DNA of 64,000 nt from Microbacterium sp. BH-3-3-3 (GCF_001792815.1 NZ_CP017674.1:3162001-3226000), one strand, 5' to 3'; counted from the stretch's first letter, positions 16,478 to 25,638 are shown. Numbers and translations are program-made. The notes: generated by a model not told the origin, from the letters alone.

Positions 16478-18127
16478 CTACGCCGCCTCGCCGAGTTCGA
16501 GGATGCCGCGCTCGAACGCCGCGCGAGCGAGAACCTTGTAGCCGTGATCGGCGAAGAACACCGTCAGGCGGTCGTCTTCGATCGCCATGACCGTGCCCAC
16601 GCCGAACTCGCCGTGTTCGACCGTGGAGTCGATGCGGATGCCGTCGGTGTCGGCCGCGGCGGCCGGTTCGTCGATCGGCGCGGCGGCTCCGGTGTCGCAG
16701 CGGTCGCACGATCCGCAGTGGCTCGGGGTCTCGACGCCGAAGTACTCGAGCAGGGCCCGGCGTCGGCAGTGGACCGTCTCGGCGTAGCCGCGCATGATCT
16801 CGATGCGCGACGCGCGGATGCGCTCCTCGGCCTCGTCGCGCTCACGCACGGCGCTCACCGCGTCACCGGCCGAGACCTTCGCCAGGATCGAGACGCCCTC
16901 GGCCCCCGATACGGCCAGATCGCACGCGACCAGGTGGTTCAGCACCCGGCCGATGGCGCGCACGGAACGACCGCCCTCGTCGGCGATGTCCTTCGCGCGC
17001 ATCGGCCTGTCGGCGCGCTGCAGCACGTCCCAGACGCCCGCGATGTCGGCGCGCTTGGTGTGGCCGCCCGCGAAGAACGACCGGAGCGAGAAGTCCTCGG
17101 CGCGGTAGTGCAGGATCGCCCGCGCCGGCTGACCGTCGCGCGCCGCCCGGCCGATCTCTTGCGCGTAGGAGTCGAGCGACTCGGTGACGTCGGCGTGCAC
17201 GACCAGGCGCACGTCGCTCTTGTCGACGCCCATGCCGAACGCCGAGGTCGCCACGACCACGTCGAGCTCGCCCGCGCTCCACGCCGTGTGCACCTCGTCG
17301 CGCCGCTTCTGCGCCATGGCCCCGTGGTAGGCCGCCGCCCGCAGACCCAGTGCGCCCAGCTCGTCGGCGTAGGTCTCGGTTCCCTTGCGGGTCGCCACGT
17401 ACAGCAGCGCAGGGCCGCCGGCATCCTGCACGTCGGCGAGGACGGCGCGACGCTTGTCGGCGTCGTGCTCGTGTCGCCGCACGGCCATGTGGATCTCGGG
17501 GCGGTCCATGCCCCGCACCTCGAGGTGCGGCTCGCGCATGCGCAGGCTGGCGACGATGTCGTCACGGACGGGGGCGGATGCCGTGGCCGTCAACGCCAGC
17601 ACGGGAGGGTGGCCGAGTGCGTCGACGACGTCGCCGATCCGCGCGTAGTCGGGGCGGAAGTCGTGCCCCCATGCCGAGACGCAGTGCGCTTCGTCGACGA
17701 CGATGAGCCGCACGTCGGCGTTCGCGAGGCGGTCGAACACCTCGGGGTTCGCGAGCTGCTCGGGGGCCAGGAAGGCGTAGACCGCCTCGTCGCCCTCGAT
17801 GGCCGCCCACGCCGTGGCGCGCGCGGCGGCACCGGCCCGGGAGTTCAGGGCGACGGCGGCGGGGGCGTCGGGAGCCGCGTCGATGGAGTCGATCTGGTCG
17901 CGCTGGAGGGCCAGCAGGGGCGAGATGACGACCGTGACCCCGCCGAGCTCGCACCCGGCGATCTGGTACACGGCCGACTTGCCGGCACCGGTGGGGAAGA
18001 CCACCAGGGTGTCGCGGCCGCTCACGACCGCGTCGATCGCCTCGGCCTGGCCCGGCAGCAGGTCGTCCCAGCCGAAGACGTCGCGGGCGGTGCGGGCGGA
18101 CTGTTCGAGGGTGGCGGGAGCGTTCAC
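16478..18127 (-). CDS. RecQ-family ATP-dependent DNA helicase
   Basis: A 549-residue 3'-5' DNA helicase of the RecQ family. Motif I is PTGAGKS (45-51), motif II DEAHCVSAWGHDFRP near 145, the helicase C domain has YHGAMAQKRRDEVHTAW and FGMGVDKSDVRLVVHAD, and motif VI is QEIGRAARDG. The zinc site follows: CRRRALLEYFG and CGSCDRC. In place of an HRDC domain the C-terminus (last 50 residues) carries a compact HGEFGVGTVMAIEDDRLTVFF module like the DUF3553 domain found on actinobacterial UvrD/RecQ proteins. It acts in recombination and fork repair. GTG/ATG start at 18127 is the conserved N-terminus. Divergent from the DNA ligase gene. Confidence 0.93.
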   Translation of the reverse strand: MNAPATLEQSARTARDVFGWDDLLPGQAEAIDAVVSGRDTLVVFPTGAGKSAVYQIAGCELGGVTVVISPLLALQRDQIDSIDAAPDAPAAVALNSRAGAAARATAWAAIEGDEAVYAFLAPEQLANPEVFDRLANADVRLIVVDEAHCVSAWGHDFRPDYARIGDVVDALGHPPVLALTATASAPVRDDIVASLRMREPHLEVRGMDRPEIHMAVRRHEHDADKRRAVLADVQDAGGPALLYVATRKGTETYADELGALGLRAAAYHGAMAQKRRDEVHTAWSAGELDVVVATSAFGMGVDKSDVRLVVHADVTESLDSYAQEIGRAARDGQPARAILHYRAEDFSLRSFFAGGHTKRADIAGVWDVLQRADRPMRAKDIADEGGRSVRAIGRVLNHLVACDLAVSGAEGVSILAKVSAGDAVSAVRERDEAEERIRASRIEIMRGYAETVHCRRRALLEYFGVETPSHCGSCDRCDTGAAAPIDEPAAAADTDGIRIDSTVEHGEFGVGTVMAIEDDRLTVFFADHGYKVLARAAFERGILELGEAA

Positions 18128-18382
18128 GGGGCCTCATTCCTGGGGGAGGCGTCCAGCACACCCCGAACCTCCGACATCGAGTCGGGGGTTGCGAGCCGAG
18201 GCGACGTGTGATGAGCGGTGTCGCGGGGCTCGCTCACCAGGGCGGGCGTGCGGGGGGCGGCACGATCGGCCGGGCTCACGACGCAGCCGTGCGACCTGGC
18301 GCCCCGGTCACCCCCGATGCCACGACCGCCCCGCCCGCGCAAGCCGACGGGCGATGTCGGAGGGGGATGCCAGGATGCCGAC

Positions 18383-19966
18383 ATGCTCCTCGGCGATATC
18401 GACACGGCCCTCACGACGGTCACGGGTACCCGATCCCGCCTGGCCAAGGTCGACGCGCTCGCCGCGGTGCTGCGCGCGCTCGCCCCCGACGAGATCGAGC
18501 CCGCCGTGGGGCTGCTGACCGCGTCTCCGCGCCAGGGTCGCCTGGGCGTCGGGTGGCGCACGCTCTCGGCACGCGGCGGCGAGCACGCCGACACCTCGAC
18601 GCTCACCGTCGGCGACGTCGACGACGCCTTCTCGCGCCTGGTCGAGGTCGGGGGAGCGGGGTCGGCGGCGGTCCGCACGGGGCTGCTCGACGATCTCGCC
18701 TCGCGGGCCACCGCGAACGAGTGGCACCTGCTCATCCGCATCATGACGGGCGAGCTGCGCACCGGCGCGCTCGAGGGCGTGCTCGTGGATGCCATCGCCC
18801 GGGCCGGTGACCGCGACGGCGCGCTCGTGCGTCGGGCGGCCATGCTGTCGGGCGATCTCGGCGAGACGGCTCGCGTCGCGCTCACCGGGTCGGTCGACGA
18901 TCTCAGCGCCGTGGGCCTCGTCGTCGGTCGCGGCGTGCAGCCCATGCTCGCCTCGACCGCGGCGACCGTGGCCGAGGCGCTGCAGACGGCCGGTCGCGCC
19001 TCGGTGGAGTACAAGCTCGACGGTGCGCGGGTGCAGGTGCACCGACACGGCGACGAGGTCACGGTCTACACGCGCACGCTCGCCGACGTCACGCACCGCG
19101 TGCCCGAGATCGTCGAGGTCGCGCGCGCGCTGCCGGTCGACGACGTGATCCTCGACGGCGAGACGCTGTCGCTCGACGACGACGGTGCCCCGCGTCCGTT
19201 CCAAGACACGATGGCGCGTTTCGGGGCCGAGACGGCACGGGAGATCGCCCTGCGCCCCTGGTTCTTCGACATCCTGCACGTCGACGGGCGCGACTTGATC
19301 GACGACCCCCTCGAGGCCCGCCTCGACGAGCTGGAGCGCGTGGCCGGCGCCTACCGTATCCCCGCCCTGCTGACCGACGACGCCGACGCAGCAGACGCCT
19401 TCGCCCGCGCCGCTCTCGACGCGGGGCACGAGGGCGTGATGGTGAAAGGCCTCGACGCGAGCTATTCCGCGGGTCGACGCGGCAAGAGCTGGCTCAAGGT
19501 CAAACCCGTGCACACGTTCGACCTGGTCGTGCTGGGCGTCGAACGCGGTTCGGGGCGTCGCGCGGAGTGGTTCTCGAACCTGCACCTGGGGGCGCGCGAT
19601 CCCGAGGGTCGTTTCGGCGAACCCGGCGGTTTCGTCATGGTCGGCAAGACCTTCAAGGGCCTGACCGACGAGACCCTGCGGTGGCAGACCGCGCACTTCG
19701 CCGAGCGCGAGACGGGAGCGGTGCCGGGCGGCATCCGGGTCGTCGCCGATACGGTCGTCGAGATCGCGATCGACGGGGTGCAGCGATCGGTGCGGTATCC
19801 GGGCGGCGTGGCGCTGCGCTTCGCCCGGGTGAAGGCATACCGTCCCGACAAGACGGCGGTCGACGCCGACACGATCGACACCCTGCGGGCGATGCTCCCC
19901 GCGGGCGCGGGCGGTAGTGACGGCGTGGGCTCGGGCAGCAGTGACGGTGACGCGACCGCCGAGTGA
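18383..19966 (+). CDS. ligB: ATP-dependent DNA ligase
   Basis: A 527-residue ATP-dependent ligase, sealing nicks in DNA through an adenylated lysine. The N-terminal DNA-binding domain (MTGELRTGALEGVLVDAIAR) is followed by the nucleotidyltransferase domain with active-site Lys211 in EYKLDGARVQVHR, motif III, EGVMVKGLDASYSAGRRGKSWLKVK (motifs IV-V), and an OB-fold (VGKTFKGLTD, VALRFARVKAYR). The layout matches actinobacterial LigB/LigC-length enzymes, distinct from the essential NAD ligase. The ATG is 6 nt after CAGGAT. The last 20 residues are a Gly/Ser/Asp tail. Its divergent neighbour is a RecQ-like helicase, suggesting a shared repair context. Confidence 0.93.
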   Translation: MLLGDIDTALTTVTGTRSRLAKVDALAAVLRALAPDEIEPAVGLLTASPRQGRLGVGWRTLSARGGEHADTSTLTVGDVDDAFSRLVEVGGAGSAAVRTGLLDDLASRATANEWHLLIRIMTGELRTGALEGVLVDAIARAGDRDGALVRRAAMLSGDLGETARVALTGSVDDLSAVGLVVGRGVQPMLASTAATVAEALQTAGRASVEYKLDGARVQVHRHGDEVTVYTRTLADVTHRVPEIVEVARALPVDDVILDGETLSLDDDGAPRPFQDTMARFGAETAREIALRPWFFDILHVDGRDLIDDPLEARLDELERVAGAYRIPALLTDDADAADAFARAALDAGHEGVMVKGLDASYSAGRRGKSWLKVKPVHTFDLVVLGVERGSGRRAEWFSNLHLGARDPEGRFGEPGGFVMVGKTFKGLTDETLRWQTAHFAERETGAVPGGIRVVADTVVEIAIDGVQRSVRYPGGVALRFARVKAYRPDKTAVDADTIDTLRAMLPAGAGGSDGVGSGSSDGDATAE

Positions 19967-20075
19967 CGGCTCGACCGACGACGCTCGACCAACGGCCGGC
20001 TGACGGACGAGCCGACCGCCCCGATGATTTCTCCCCGCCGGGGACGACACGACAGCACGACGAAAGGACCCCTCG

Positions 20076-20702
20076 ATGAGTCTGGCCCCCTGGCTCGACG
20101 GTGAGCTCGGCTACCGCAGCTTCGGCACTCCCGGAGCTCCGCGCGCGGTGTTCGTGCTGCGCACCGGCGATGTGTCCACGACCGACCCCGACTCTCGGGT
20201 GACCTCGGGCTACGACGTGCGCATCATCGCGGTCGGTCTCGACGCCCCCGAATTGGAAGACCCGCCGGTGTTCGGCGGGCAGACCCCCGCCGCGCTCACC
20301 GTCGACGCCCTGCGTGAGCTTGTCGAGCGCGAGGCCCCGGGAGTCCCCGTCGGCCTGGTGGGGGAGCGGTCGGCGGGAGCGATCGCGATCTACCTGGCCG
20401 CGGCGATGGGTCCCGTCGTCGATCGCCTGGCGATCGTGGGGGTCGAGAGCCCGTCCGACCCGCTCAGCCGCGATCTGCGCACGCCCCTGCTCGACCATCT
20501 CGACGCGGAGGCGCTCGTGATCGTCGGCGGCGACGGTCCCGCGGCGACCGGCGATGCCGAGTGGTACGTCGAGCGGATGCGGTCGGCCGAGATGCAGATC
20601 GTGCCCGACGACGAGATCGGATCGGTCAACGGCCACGTGACGCTGACGTCGGTCTGGGACCGCGTGCTCGCCCACGTCGCCCCGGGCGCCGAGAGGCGCT
20701 GA
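20076..20702 (+). CDS. Alpha/beta-hydrolase-like protein, unknown substrate
   Basis: A 208-residue cytosolic protein. A nucleophile-elbow pattern G-E-R-S-A-G near residue 91 follows the strand VPVGLVGE, and a possible catalytic His sits in SVNGHVTLTS near the end, with an acid in EALVIVGGDGPA. This fits a small alpha/beta hydrolase, but overall similarity is weak and no substrate is implied. GAAAGGA gives a normal ribosome site 8 nt before the ATG. Probably transcribed after the ligase. Confidence 0.65.
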   Translation: MSLAPWLDGELGYRSFGTPGAPRAVFVLRTGDVSTTDPDSRVTSGYDVRIIAVGLDAPELEDPPVFGGQTPAALTVDALRELVEREAPGVPVGLVGERSAGAIAIYLAAAMGPVVDRLAIVGVESPSDPLSRDLRTPLLDHLDAEALVIVGGDGPAATGDAEWYVERMRSAEMQIVPDDEIGSVNGHVTLTSVWDRVLAHVAPGAERR

Positions 20703-20822
20703 GGCCCCCGCGCGCGGAGCCCGGCGTCGGCGCATCGGGCGCGCCGTCGCCGCGATCCCCGTCGCCGGGCTTCCCGTCGACGGGGTCCCGGTCGCGGGAA
20801 TCCCCGCCTCCGGAACCTCGGC

Positions 20823-20840
20823 CGACGGGATCCCCCGTCG
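20823..20840. terminator. Hairpin between convergent genes
   Basis: CGACGGG (20823-20829) pairs with CCCGTCG (20834-20840) around a 4-nt loop, just after the stop of the leftward NYN gene and downstream of the rightward hydrolase gene. The preceding 120 nt is a GC-rich run of short degenerate inverted repeats (for example CCCGTCGACGGG at 20773-20784). Confidence 0.5.
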
Positions 20841-20846
20841 CCCGGG

Positions 20847-21713
20847 TCAGCTCCGCGTGACGGCCTTCACCTGCACGACGTTCGACTCCTCGTCGACCTC
20901 GACGTGGGCGGTCTGCGCCTTCAAGAAGTCCGAGAAGCTGCGGAACCCGAGGGCCTTCTCGCTGAACGAGGGGTCGAGACGCTTCATGAGGTCCTTCACC
21001 GCCGACGCGTGCAGCCACTCGCCGTCCGCGCGCTCGGCTTCGAGCTGCATGGCGCGCTCGAGCAGGTCGACCGCGGGATCCTTCGAACGACTCCGGGTGC
21101 GCGGCCGCGAGGGAGCGGCATCCTTGTCCTTCTTCGTCTCGGCCAGCTTCGGAATGCCGGGCAGCGAGTCGTAGGCGTCGAAGCGATCGCAGGCGGCCGC
21201 GAGCGACTTCGCGGTCGACCCCGCCACGCCGACGCCGACGACGTAGCGTCCGAGCCGCTTGCAGCGCTGGGCGAGGGGAACGTAGTCGCTGTCACCGGCG
21301 ACGATGACGACGTGGGTCAGGTCGGGCAGGCGGAACATGTCCTCCACGGCATCCACCGCGAGACGGATGTCGGCGCCGTTCTTGGCGTACGCCGCGGCGG
21401 GGAACAGCTGCACGAGGTCGACCGCGCGCGCGACCAGCTGCGAGCGGTACTCGGCGTTCACGGGCGCCGACCAGTCGGCGTAGGCGCGCGTGAGCACGAG
21501 GGTGCCGAACGAGGCCGCGTAGTCGATGACCGCGCCAACGTCTATCGTCGCCTTGGTGAGACGCTCGGCGATCTCGGGATCCATGGGGTTCTCGGCGATC
21601 TTCTGCCGATCACGGGAGTAGGCGTTGCGCCCGTGCACTCTGTCGTACCAGGACATCACGATGTTGTCGAAGTCGAGGTAGACGGCGACGCGGGCGGTCT
21701 GCGTATCGGGCAT
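20847..21713 (-). CDS. NYN domain nuclease with OST-HTH/LOTUS domain
   Basis: A 288-residue protein. The N-terminal NYN (PIN-like) domain shows the acidic active-site pattern: VAVYLDFDNIV near residue 10, KNGADIRLAVDAVEDMF and VVIVAGDSDYVPLAQRCKRLG. A Lys/Arg linker (KKDKDAAPSRPRTRSRSK) leads to a C-terminal OST-HTH/LOTUS RNA-binding module (WLHASAVKDLMKRLDPSFSEKALGFRSFSDFLKA). Proteins of this build, such as YgaB/LabA-like and MARF1-type, are presumed RNases; target unknown. ATG at 21713 is 7 nt after CAGACT. The next longer in-frame start is unlikely. Confidence 0.88.
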   Translation of the reverse strand: MPDTQTARVAVYLDFDNIVMSWYDRVHGRNAYSRDRQKIAENPMDPEIAERLTKATIDVGAVIDYAASFGTLVLTRAYADWSAPVNAEYRSQLVARAVDLVQLFPAAAYAKNGADIRLAVDAVEDMFRLPDLTHVVIVAGDSDYVPLAQRCKRLGRYVVGVGVAGSTAKSLAAACDRFDAYDSLPGIPKLAETKKDKDAAPSRPRTRSRSKDPAVDLLERAMQLEAERADGEWLHASAVKDLMKRLDPSFSEKALGFRSFSDFLKAQTAHVEVDEESNVVQVKAVTRS

Positions 21714-21817
21714 ACCGTCCAGTCTGACCCGTCCCCGCGGTCCATGGGTAGTCGACACCCCTGCCGGCGTGCCGCCCGCGTGTGCCGCCCCGCGCGTGCC
21801 GGGACCGTGAGGCGTGC

Positions 21818-22801
21818 TCAGCGCTCCCCGGGGTAAACGACGCCGATCTGCCGGCGCACCTCGTCGAGCACGCCCATGATCGCCACGGTCTCATCGATCG
21901 GCTGCACGTCGCTCGACGTGGCGCCCGCGGCGATCAGACGCTCGGCCGCGAGGGCCTGATACTGCATGCCGCGTCCCTCGACCTCGCTCGTGAACTGCTC
22001 GGCCACCGCGTTGTCGGGTGTGATGACGCGGAACGACGTCGGGGTGTACCAGACCCGATCGATCTCGATGCGGGCCTCGGTGCCGACGATCTGCGCCGAG
22101 TTGGTGCCGGCGCCCCGTGACGATGACACGGTGGTCGACACCGCGCCGCCGGCGTGGGCGAACACCGTGGCGACCTCGGCGTCGCTCCCGGCATCCGACA
22201 GGCGCGCCAGCGCGGTGATGCGCTCGGGAAGGCCGAGCACGTCGACGGCGAACGAGATCGGGTAGATGCCGAGGTCGAGCAGCGCACCGCCGCCGAGCTC
22301 GAGCGCGTTGAGGCGGTGCGCGGGGTCGGTGGAGATCTTCTGCGTGTGATCGGCCGACACCACGCGGATCTCGCCGAGCGTTCCCGCGGCGAGGATCTCG
22401 CGGATGCGCACCATGTGCGGCAGGTAGCGCGTCCACATCGCCTCCATGGCGAGCAGACCCTTCTCGGCGGCCTTGTCGCGGATGGCGGCGGCTTCGACCT
22501 CGTTGAGCGTGAACGGCTTCTCGACCAGCACGTGCTTGCCGTGGTCGAGGGCGAGCAGCGCCGTGTCGACGTGGCCGGGGTGCGGGGTGGCGATGTACAC
22601 GATGTCGACCGTGGGGTCGGCGACGAGGTCGTCGTACGAGCCGTGCGCGTTCGGGATGCCGTAGGTCTCGGCGAACTCTCGAGCGCTCTCGATGCGGCGT
22701 GAGCCGACGGCGGCGACGTGGAGACCCGCGGTACGCAGGTCGGAGGTGAAGGCGTGCGCAATGCCGCCCGTGGCGAGGATGCCCCAGTGCAGTCCGGTCA
22801 T
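21818..22801 (-). CDS. Gfo/Idh/MocA family NAD(P)-dependent oxidoreductase
   Basis: A 327-residue sugar or inositol-type dehydrogenase. The Rossmann opening is WGILATGGIAHAFTSDL, the catalytic EKP motif is in HVLVEKPFTLNEVEA, and the C-terminal substrate domain starts AMWTRYLPHMVRIREIL, followed by GGGALLDLGIYPISFA with the conserved Asp/Tyr pair. Length and layout fit the trans-1,2-dihydrobenzene-diol dehydrogenase-like branch. Substrate unknown. ATG at 22801 is preceded by TACGGT with 6-nt spacing. Divergent from the M20 peptidase gene; both are leaderless. Confidence 0.9.
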   Translation of the reverse strand: MTGLHWGILATGGIAHAFTSDLRTAGLHVAAVGSRRIESAREFAETYGIPNAHGSYDDLVADPTVDIVYIATPHPGHVDTALLALDHGKHVLVEKPFTLNEVEAAAIRDKAAEKGLLAMEAMWTRYLPHMVRIREILAAGTLGEIRVVSADHTQKISTDPAHRLNALELGGGALLDLGIYPISFAVDVLGLPERITALARLSDAGSDAEVATVFAHAGGAVSTTVSSSRGAGTNSAQIVGTEARIEIDRVWYTPTSFRVITPDNAVAEQFTSEVEGRGMQYQALAAERLIAAGATSSDVQPIDETVAIMGVLDEVRRQIGVVYPGER

Positions 22802-22881
22802 AACCCCACCGTATCGGCGCGCAACCCTCCGGGGGCCCGCCGGGCCGCACGGCGACAGGAGCGGCCGTCTAGGCTCGTCGC

Positions 22882-24204
22882 ATGACGCCCGTCGAGCGCT
22901 TCCGCGAGCTCCTGGCCATCGCGACGGTGTCGCGGTTCGACCCCGTCGACGTCGACGACCAGCCCTTCGCCGCGTTCCACGCCGCGCTCGAACGCCTCTA
23001 TCCGCTCGTCCACAGCCGACTCGAGCGCGAGGTCGTCGCGGGGCGGTCGCTGCTCTACCGCTGGGCGGGAAAGACCGACGCCGCGCCCCTGGTGCTCCTC
23101 GCGCACCAGGACGTCGTCCCCGTCGAGGGGCAGCAGTGGCGGCATCCACCGTTCTCGGCCGAGATCGTGGGCGAGGGCGCTGACCGGACGATTCACGCCC
23201 GAGGGGCGATCGACGACAAGGGCGCCCTCGTCGCCATCTTCGAGGCGGTCGAGCAGGCCCTGGCCGACGGGGTCGTCCCGCGCACCGACATCTGGCTCGC
23301 CCTCGGTCACGACGAAGAGACCCGCGGCACGGGGGCCCAGGCCATGGCCACGCTGCTCGCCGAGCGGGGCGTGCGCCCGGCCCTGGTGCTCGACGAGGGG
23401 GGAGCGGTGGTGGAGGGAGCCGTCCCCGGCGTCGCCGCGCCCACCGCCATGATCGGCGTCGCCGAACGCGGAGTCGCGACGTTCGACCTCGTGACGCGCG
23501 AGGCCGGCGGACACGCCTCGACGCCGCCCGCCATGCCCGCGACGGCCCGTCTCGCCCGGGCCGTCGATCGCCTGCGTCGCCGCCCGTTCCCGCTGCGCCT
23601 CGCCCCACCCGTGCGGGCCATGCTCGCGACGGCGGCGGCCCACGCCGCGCCCCCGCTGGGCACGGTGTTCCGGCACGGCCGTGTCACGGCGCCCCTGCTG
23701 ACGAGGGCGCTGGCGCGGGTCGGCCCCGAGACGAACGCGCTCGTGCGCACCACCGCCGTCGTCACCCGTCTCGAGGGAGCGGCGGGCGACAACGTGCTGG
23801 CCACGGTCGCCCGCGCCGGGGTCAACGTCCGCCTGCTCACCGGCGACACCCTCGCCGATGTGGCGATCCATCTCCGCCGCGCGGTTGCCGACCCGCTCGT
23901 CGACATCGAGCTGCGCCACGGCGGGGAACCCTCGCCGGTGTCGCCGTGGCGGGGCGAGGCCTGGCGGCGACTGTCGGCGACGGTGTCGGCGACCCTCGGC
24001 CACGACGTGGTCGCGCTGCCCTATCTGCAGCTCGGCGCCAGCGACAGCCGCTTCTACACCGGTCTTACCGACGCCGTGTACCGCTTCGCGCCGTTCCACC
24101 TCACCCGCGCGGAGCGTGACGCGCTGCACGCTCCGAACGAGCGCATCCGCGTGGACGTGTGGCTCCGCGGCATCCGGTTCTACCGCGCTCTGCTGGAGTC
24201 CTGA
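22882..24204 (+). CDS. M20/M25/M40 family metallopeptidase
   Basis: A 440-residue zinc-dependent amidohydrolase/peptidase, closest in build to the carboxypeptidase S/PM20D1-like group. Metal ligands and catalytic residues are visible: LLAHQDVVPVEG, RGAIDDKGALVAIFEAV, GHDEETRGTGAQAMA with the catalytic Glu pair, and VLDEGGAVVEG. The dimerisation domain begins AERGVATFDLV and the last ligand lies in LGASDSRFYTGLTDAVYRFAP. No signal peptide, so cytosolic. TAGGCT sits 6 nt before the ATG. Likely hydrolyses N-acyl amino acids or dipeptides; specificity unknown. Confidence 0.92.
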   Translation: MTPVERFRELLAIATVSRFDPVDVDDQPFAAFHAALERLYPLVHSRLEREVVAGRSLLYRWAGKTDAAPLVLLAHQDVVPVEGQQWRHPPFSAEIVGEGADRTIHARGAIDDKGALVAIFEAVEQALADGVVPRTDIWLALGHDEETRGTGAQAMATLLAERGVRPALVLDEGGAVVEGAVPGVAAPTAMIGVAERGVATFDLVTREAGGHASTPPAMPATARLARAVDRLRRRPFPLRLAPPVRAMLATAAAHAAPPLGTVFRHGRVTAPLLTRALARVGPETNALVRTTAVVTRLEGAAGDNVLATVARAGVNVRLLTGDTLADVAIHLRRAVADPLVDIELRHGGEPSPVSPWRGEAWRRLSATVSATLGHDVVALPYLQLGASDSRFYTGLTDAVYRFAPFHLTRAERDALHAPNERIRVDVWLRGIRFYRALLES

Positions 24205-24266
24205 CGCCCCGTGGACGGGGGGAAACCTCGGCCGACGGGGGAGGCGGGCGCGTCGGTTAGTCTCGT

Positions 24267-24278
24267 GTGACCGGTCAC
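24267..24278. promoter_or_regulatory. Palindromic operator upstream of LacI regulator
   Basis: GTGACCGGTCAC is a perfect 12-bp palindrome 32 nt before the regulator's ATG. Near-identical sites precede the chvE gene (25426-25449), which points to autoregulation by the encoded LacI protein. Confidence 0.6.
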
Positions 24279-24310
24279 GCAACAGCGCGCGACCCGCGAC
24301 GAGGCGGACC

Positions 24311-25336
24311 ATGAGCGATACCGACATCCCGGAAGCACCGGGCCGCGCCCCGAGCATCCGCGACGTCGCCCGTCTGGCGGGGGTGTCCTATCAGACGGTC
24401 TCGCGTGTCATCAACAACAGCCCGCAGCTGCGACCCGAGACGGCCGCGAAGGTGCGCTCCGCGATCGCCGAGCTGAAGTTCGTGCCGAACCAGGCGGCCC
24501 GGGCCCTCGCCACCAGTCGCTCCCGGTTGATCGGCGTCCTCGGTCCGCGCACCACGACGTTCGGTGTCGCGACCATGATCCAGGCCGTGGAGTCGGCCGC
24601 GCGCGCGGCCGGATACCGCCTGACGGTGACCAACCTCGCCACCAGCGCGCCCGACGACGTGCGCGCCTCGATCGACCACCTCATGCAGCAGTCGGTGGAG
24701 GGGCTCATCGCCGTCGCCCCCCAGACGCGGGTGCTGCCGATCCTCGACGAGCTGCAGCTCCCGGTGCCCGTGCAGATCGTGTCGTCGACGGGCACGACCT
24801 CGTCGCACAACCACCAGACCGCCGGCGCGCGGGCGGCGGTGCGTCATCTCATCGAGTTGGGGCACACCCGCATCCTGCACATCGCCGGGCCCCGCGACTG
24901 GGTCGAGGCCGACCATCGGATGCGCGGGTACCTCGCCGAGATGGACGCCCACGATCTCTCCCCCCGGCCGCCGGTGCTGGGGGACTGGAGCGCGCAGTTC
25001 GGCTTCGAGGCGGGGCTCGAGCTGTTGCGCACCGAGGATGCCACCGCGGTCTTCGCCGGCAACGACCATATGGCCCTGGGGTTCATGCATGCCGTTCGCG
25101 CCATAGGTCGCTCGGTGCCCGAGGACATCTCGGTGGTCGGTTTCGACGACGTTCCCGAATCGGCGCACCTGTGGCCGCCGTTGACGACGGTGCGGCAGGA
25201 CTTCGCCGGCATCGGCACGCGCGCCGTGATCGATCTGCTCACCGCCCTCGGGGTCGACGTGGAGGACATCGCCGCGGGCGAGCCCGATCACCTGCGGTTG
25301 ATCGTGCGCTCGTCGACGGCTCCGCCGTCGTGGTGA
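24311..25336 (+). CDS. LacI family transcriptional regulator
   Basis: A 341-residue repressor. The N-terminal helix-turn-helix (SIRDVARLAGVSYQTVSRVINN, about residues 15-36) and hinge helix (NQAARALATSRSRLIGVLGP) are followed by a periplasmic-binding-protein-like ligand domain with HIAGPRDWVEADHRMRGY and the AVFAGNDHMALGFMHAVR / ISVVGFDDVPESAHLWPPLTTVRQ blocks. Located immediately before the ChvE-MmsA-MmsB genes and sharing operator-like palindromes with them, it is very likely the sugar-responsive repressor of that importer. ATG at 24311 chosen at the conserved N-terminus. Confidence 0.93.
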   Translation: MSDTDIPEAPGRAPSIRDVARLAGVSYQTVSRVINNSPQLRPETAAKVRSAIAELKFVPNQAARALATSRSRLIGVLGPRTTTFGVATMIQAVESAARAAGYRLTVTNLATSAPDDVRASIDHLMQQSVEGLIAVAPQTRVLPILDELQLPVPVQIVSSTGTTSSHNHQTAGARAAVRHLIELGHTRILHIAGPRDWVEADHRMRGYLAEMDAHDLSPRPPVLGDWSAQFGFEAGLELLRTEDATAVFAGNDHMALGFMHAVRAIGRSVPEDISVVGFDDVPESAHLWPPLTTVRQDFAGIGTRAVIDLLTALGVDVEDIAAGEPDHLRLIVRSSTAPPSW

Positions 25337-25382
25337 CTTTCGTCACGTTTCGGCAACGGCTGGACCGCGAACGCATCGGGAC

Positions 25383-25449
25383 TTGACAGCCACTGCTCAG
25401 CGCGAGGTAGCATCACTCACACAATGTGAACGGTCACATGACCGGGTCA
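25383..25449 (+). promoter_or_regulatory. Promoter and tandem operators of the ChvE-MmsAB operon
   Basis: This is the key part of a 302-nt gap between lacI and chvE. A -35 TTGACA (25383-25388) and -10 TAGCAT (25408-25413) are 19 bp apart. Directly downstream are ATGTGAAC/GGTCACAT (25424-25439, one mismatch) and TGACC-G-GGTCA (25439-25449), matching the GTGACCGGTCAC site before lacI. The remaining 190 nt is an untranslated leader ending in GGAGGGA; I see no gene in it. Confidence 0.7.
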
Positions 25450-25638
25450 CACGGCCGACGGGACTCGCTGCGGAGCGGATCCGTCGAGACGAAGACGTTT
25501 CGAACGACGCGGGTGACCCGCCTCATCGACCGCCTCCGTTTCGCCCCGCCGACCGTGCGCCCGACGTGCGTCGTCAGCACTGCCCGCGATGGGCTCCTCG
25601 GGAGACATCGCGACAAACACCCAACGGAGGGAACCAGA

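Noticed and set aside
20703..20846. A direct-repeat array or CRISPR-like element
   Set aside because: Only short, degenerate GC-rich inverted repeats are present, with no regular unit or spacer; best explained as terminator-rich intergenic DNA.
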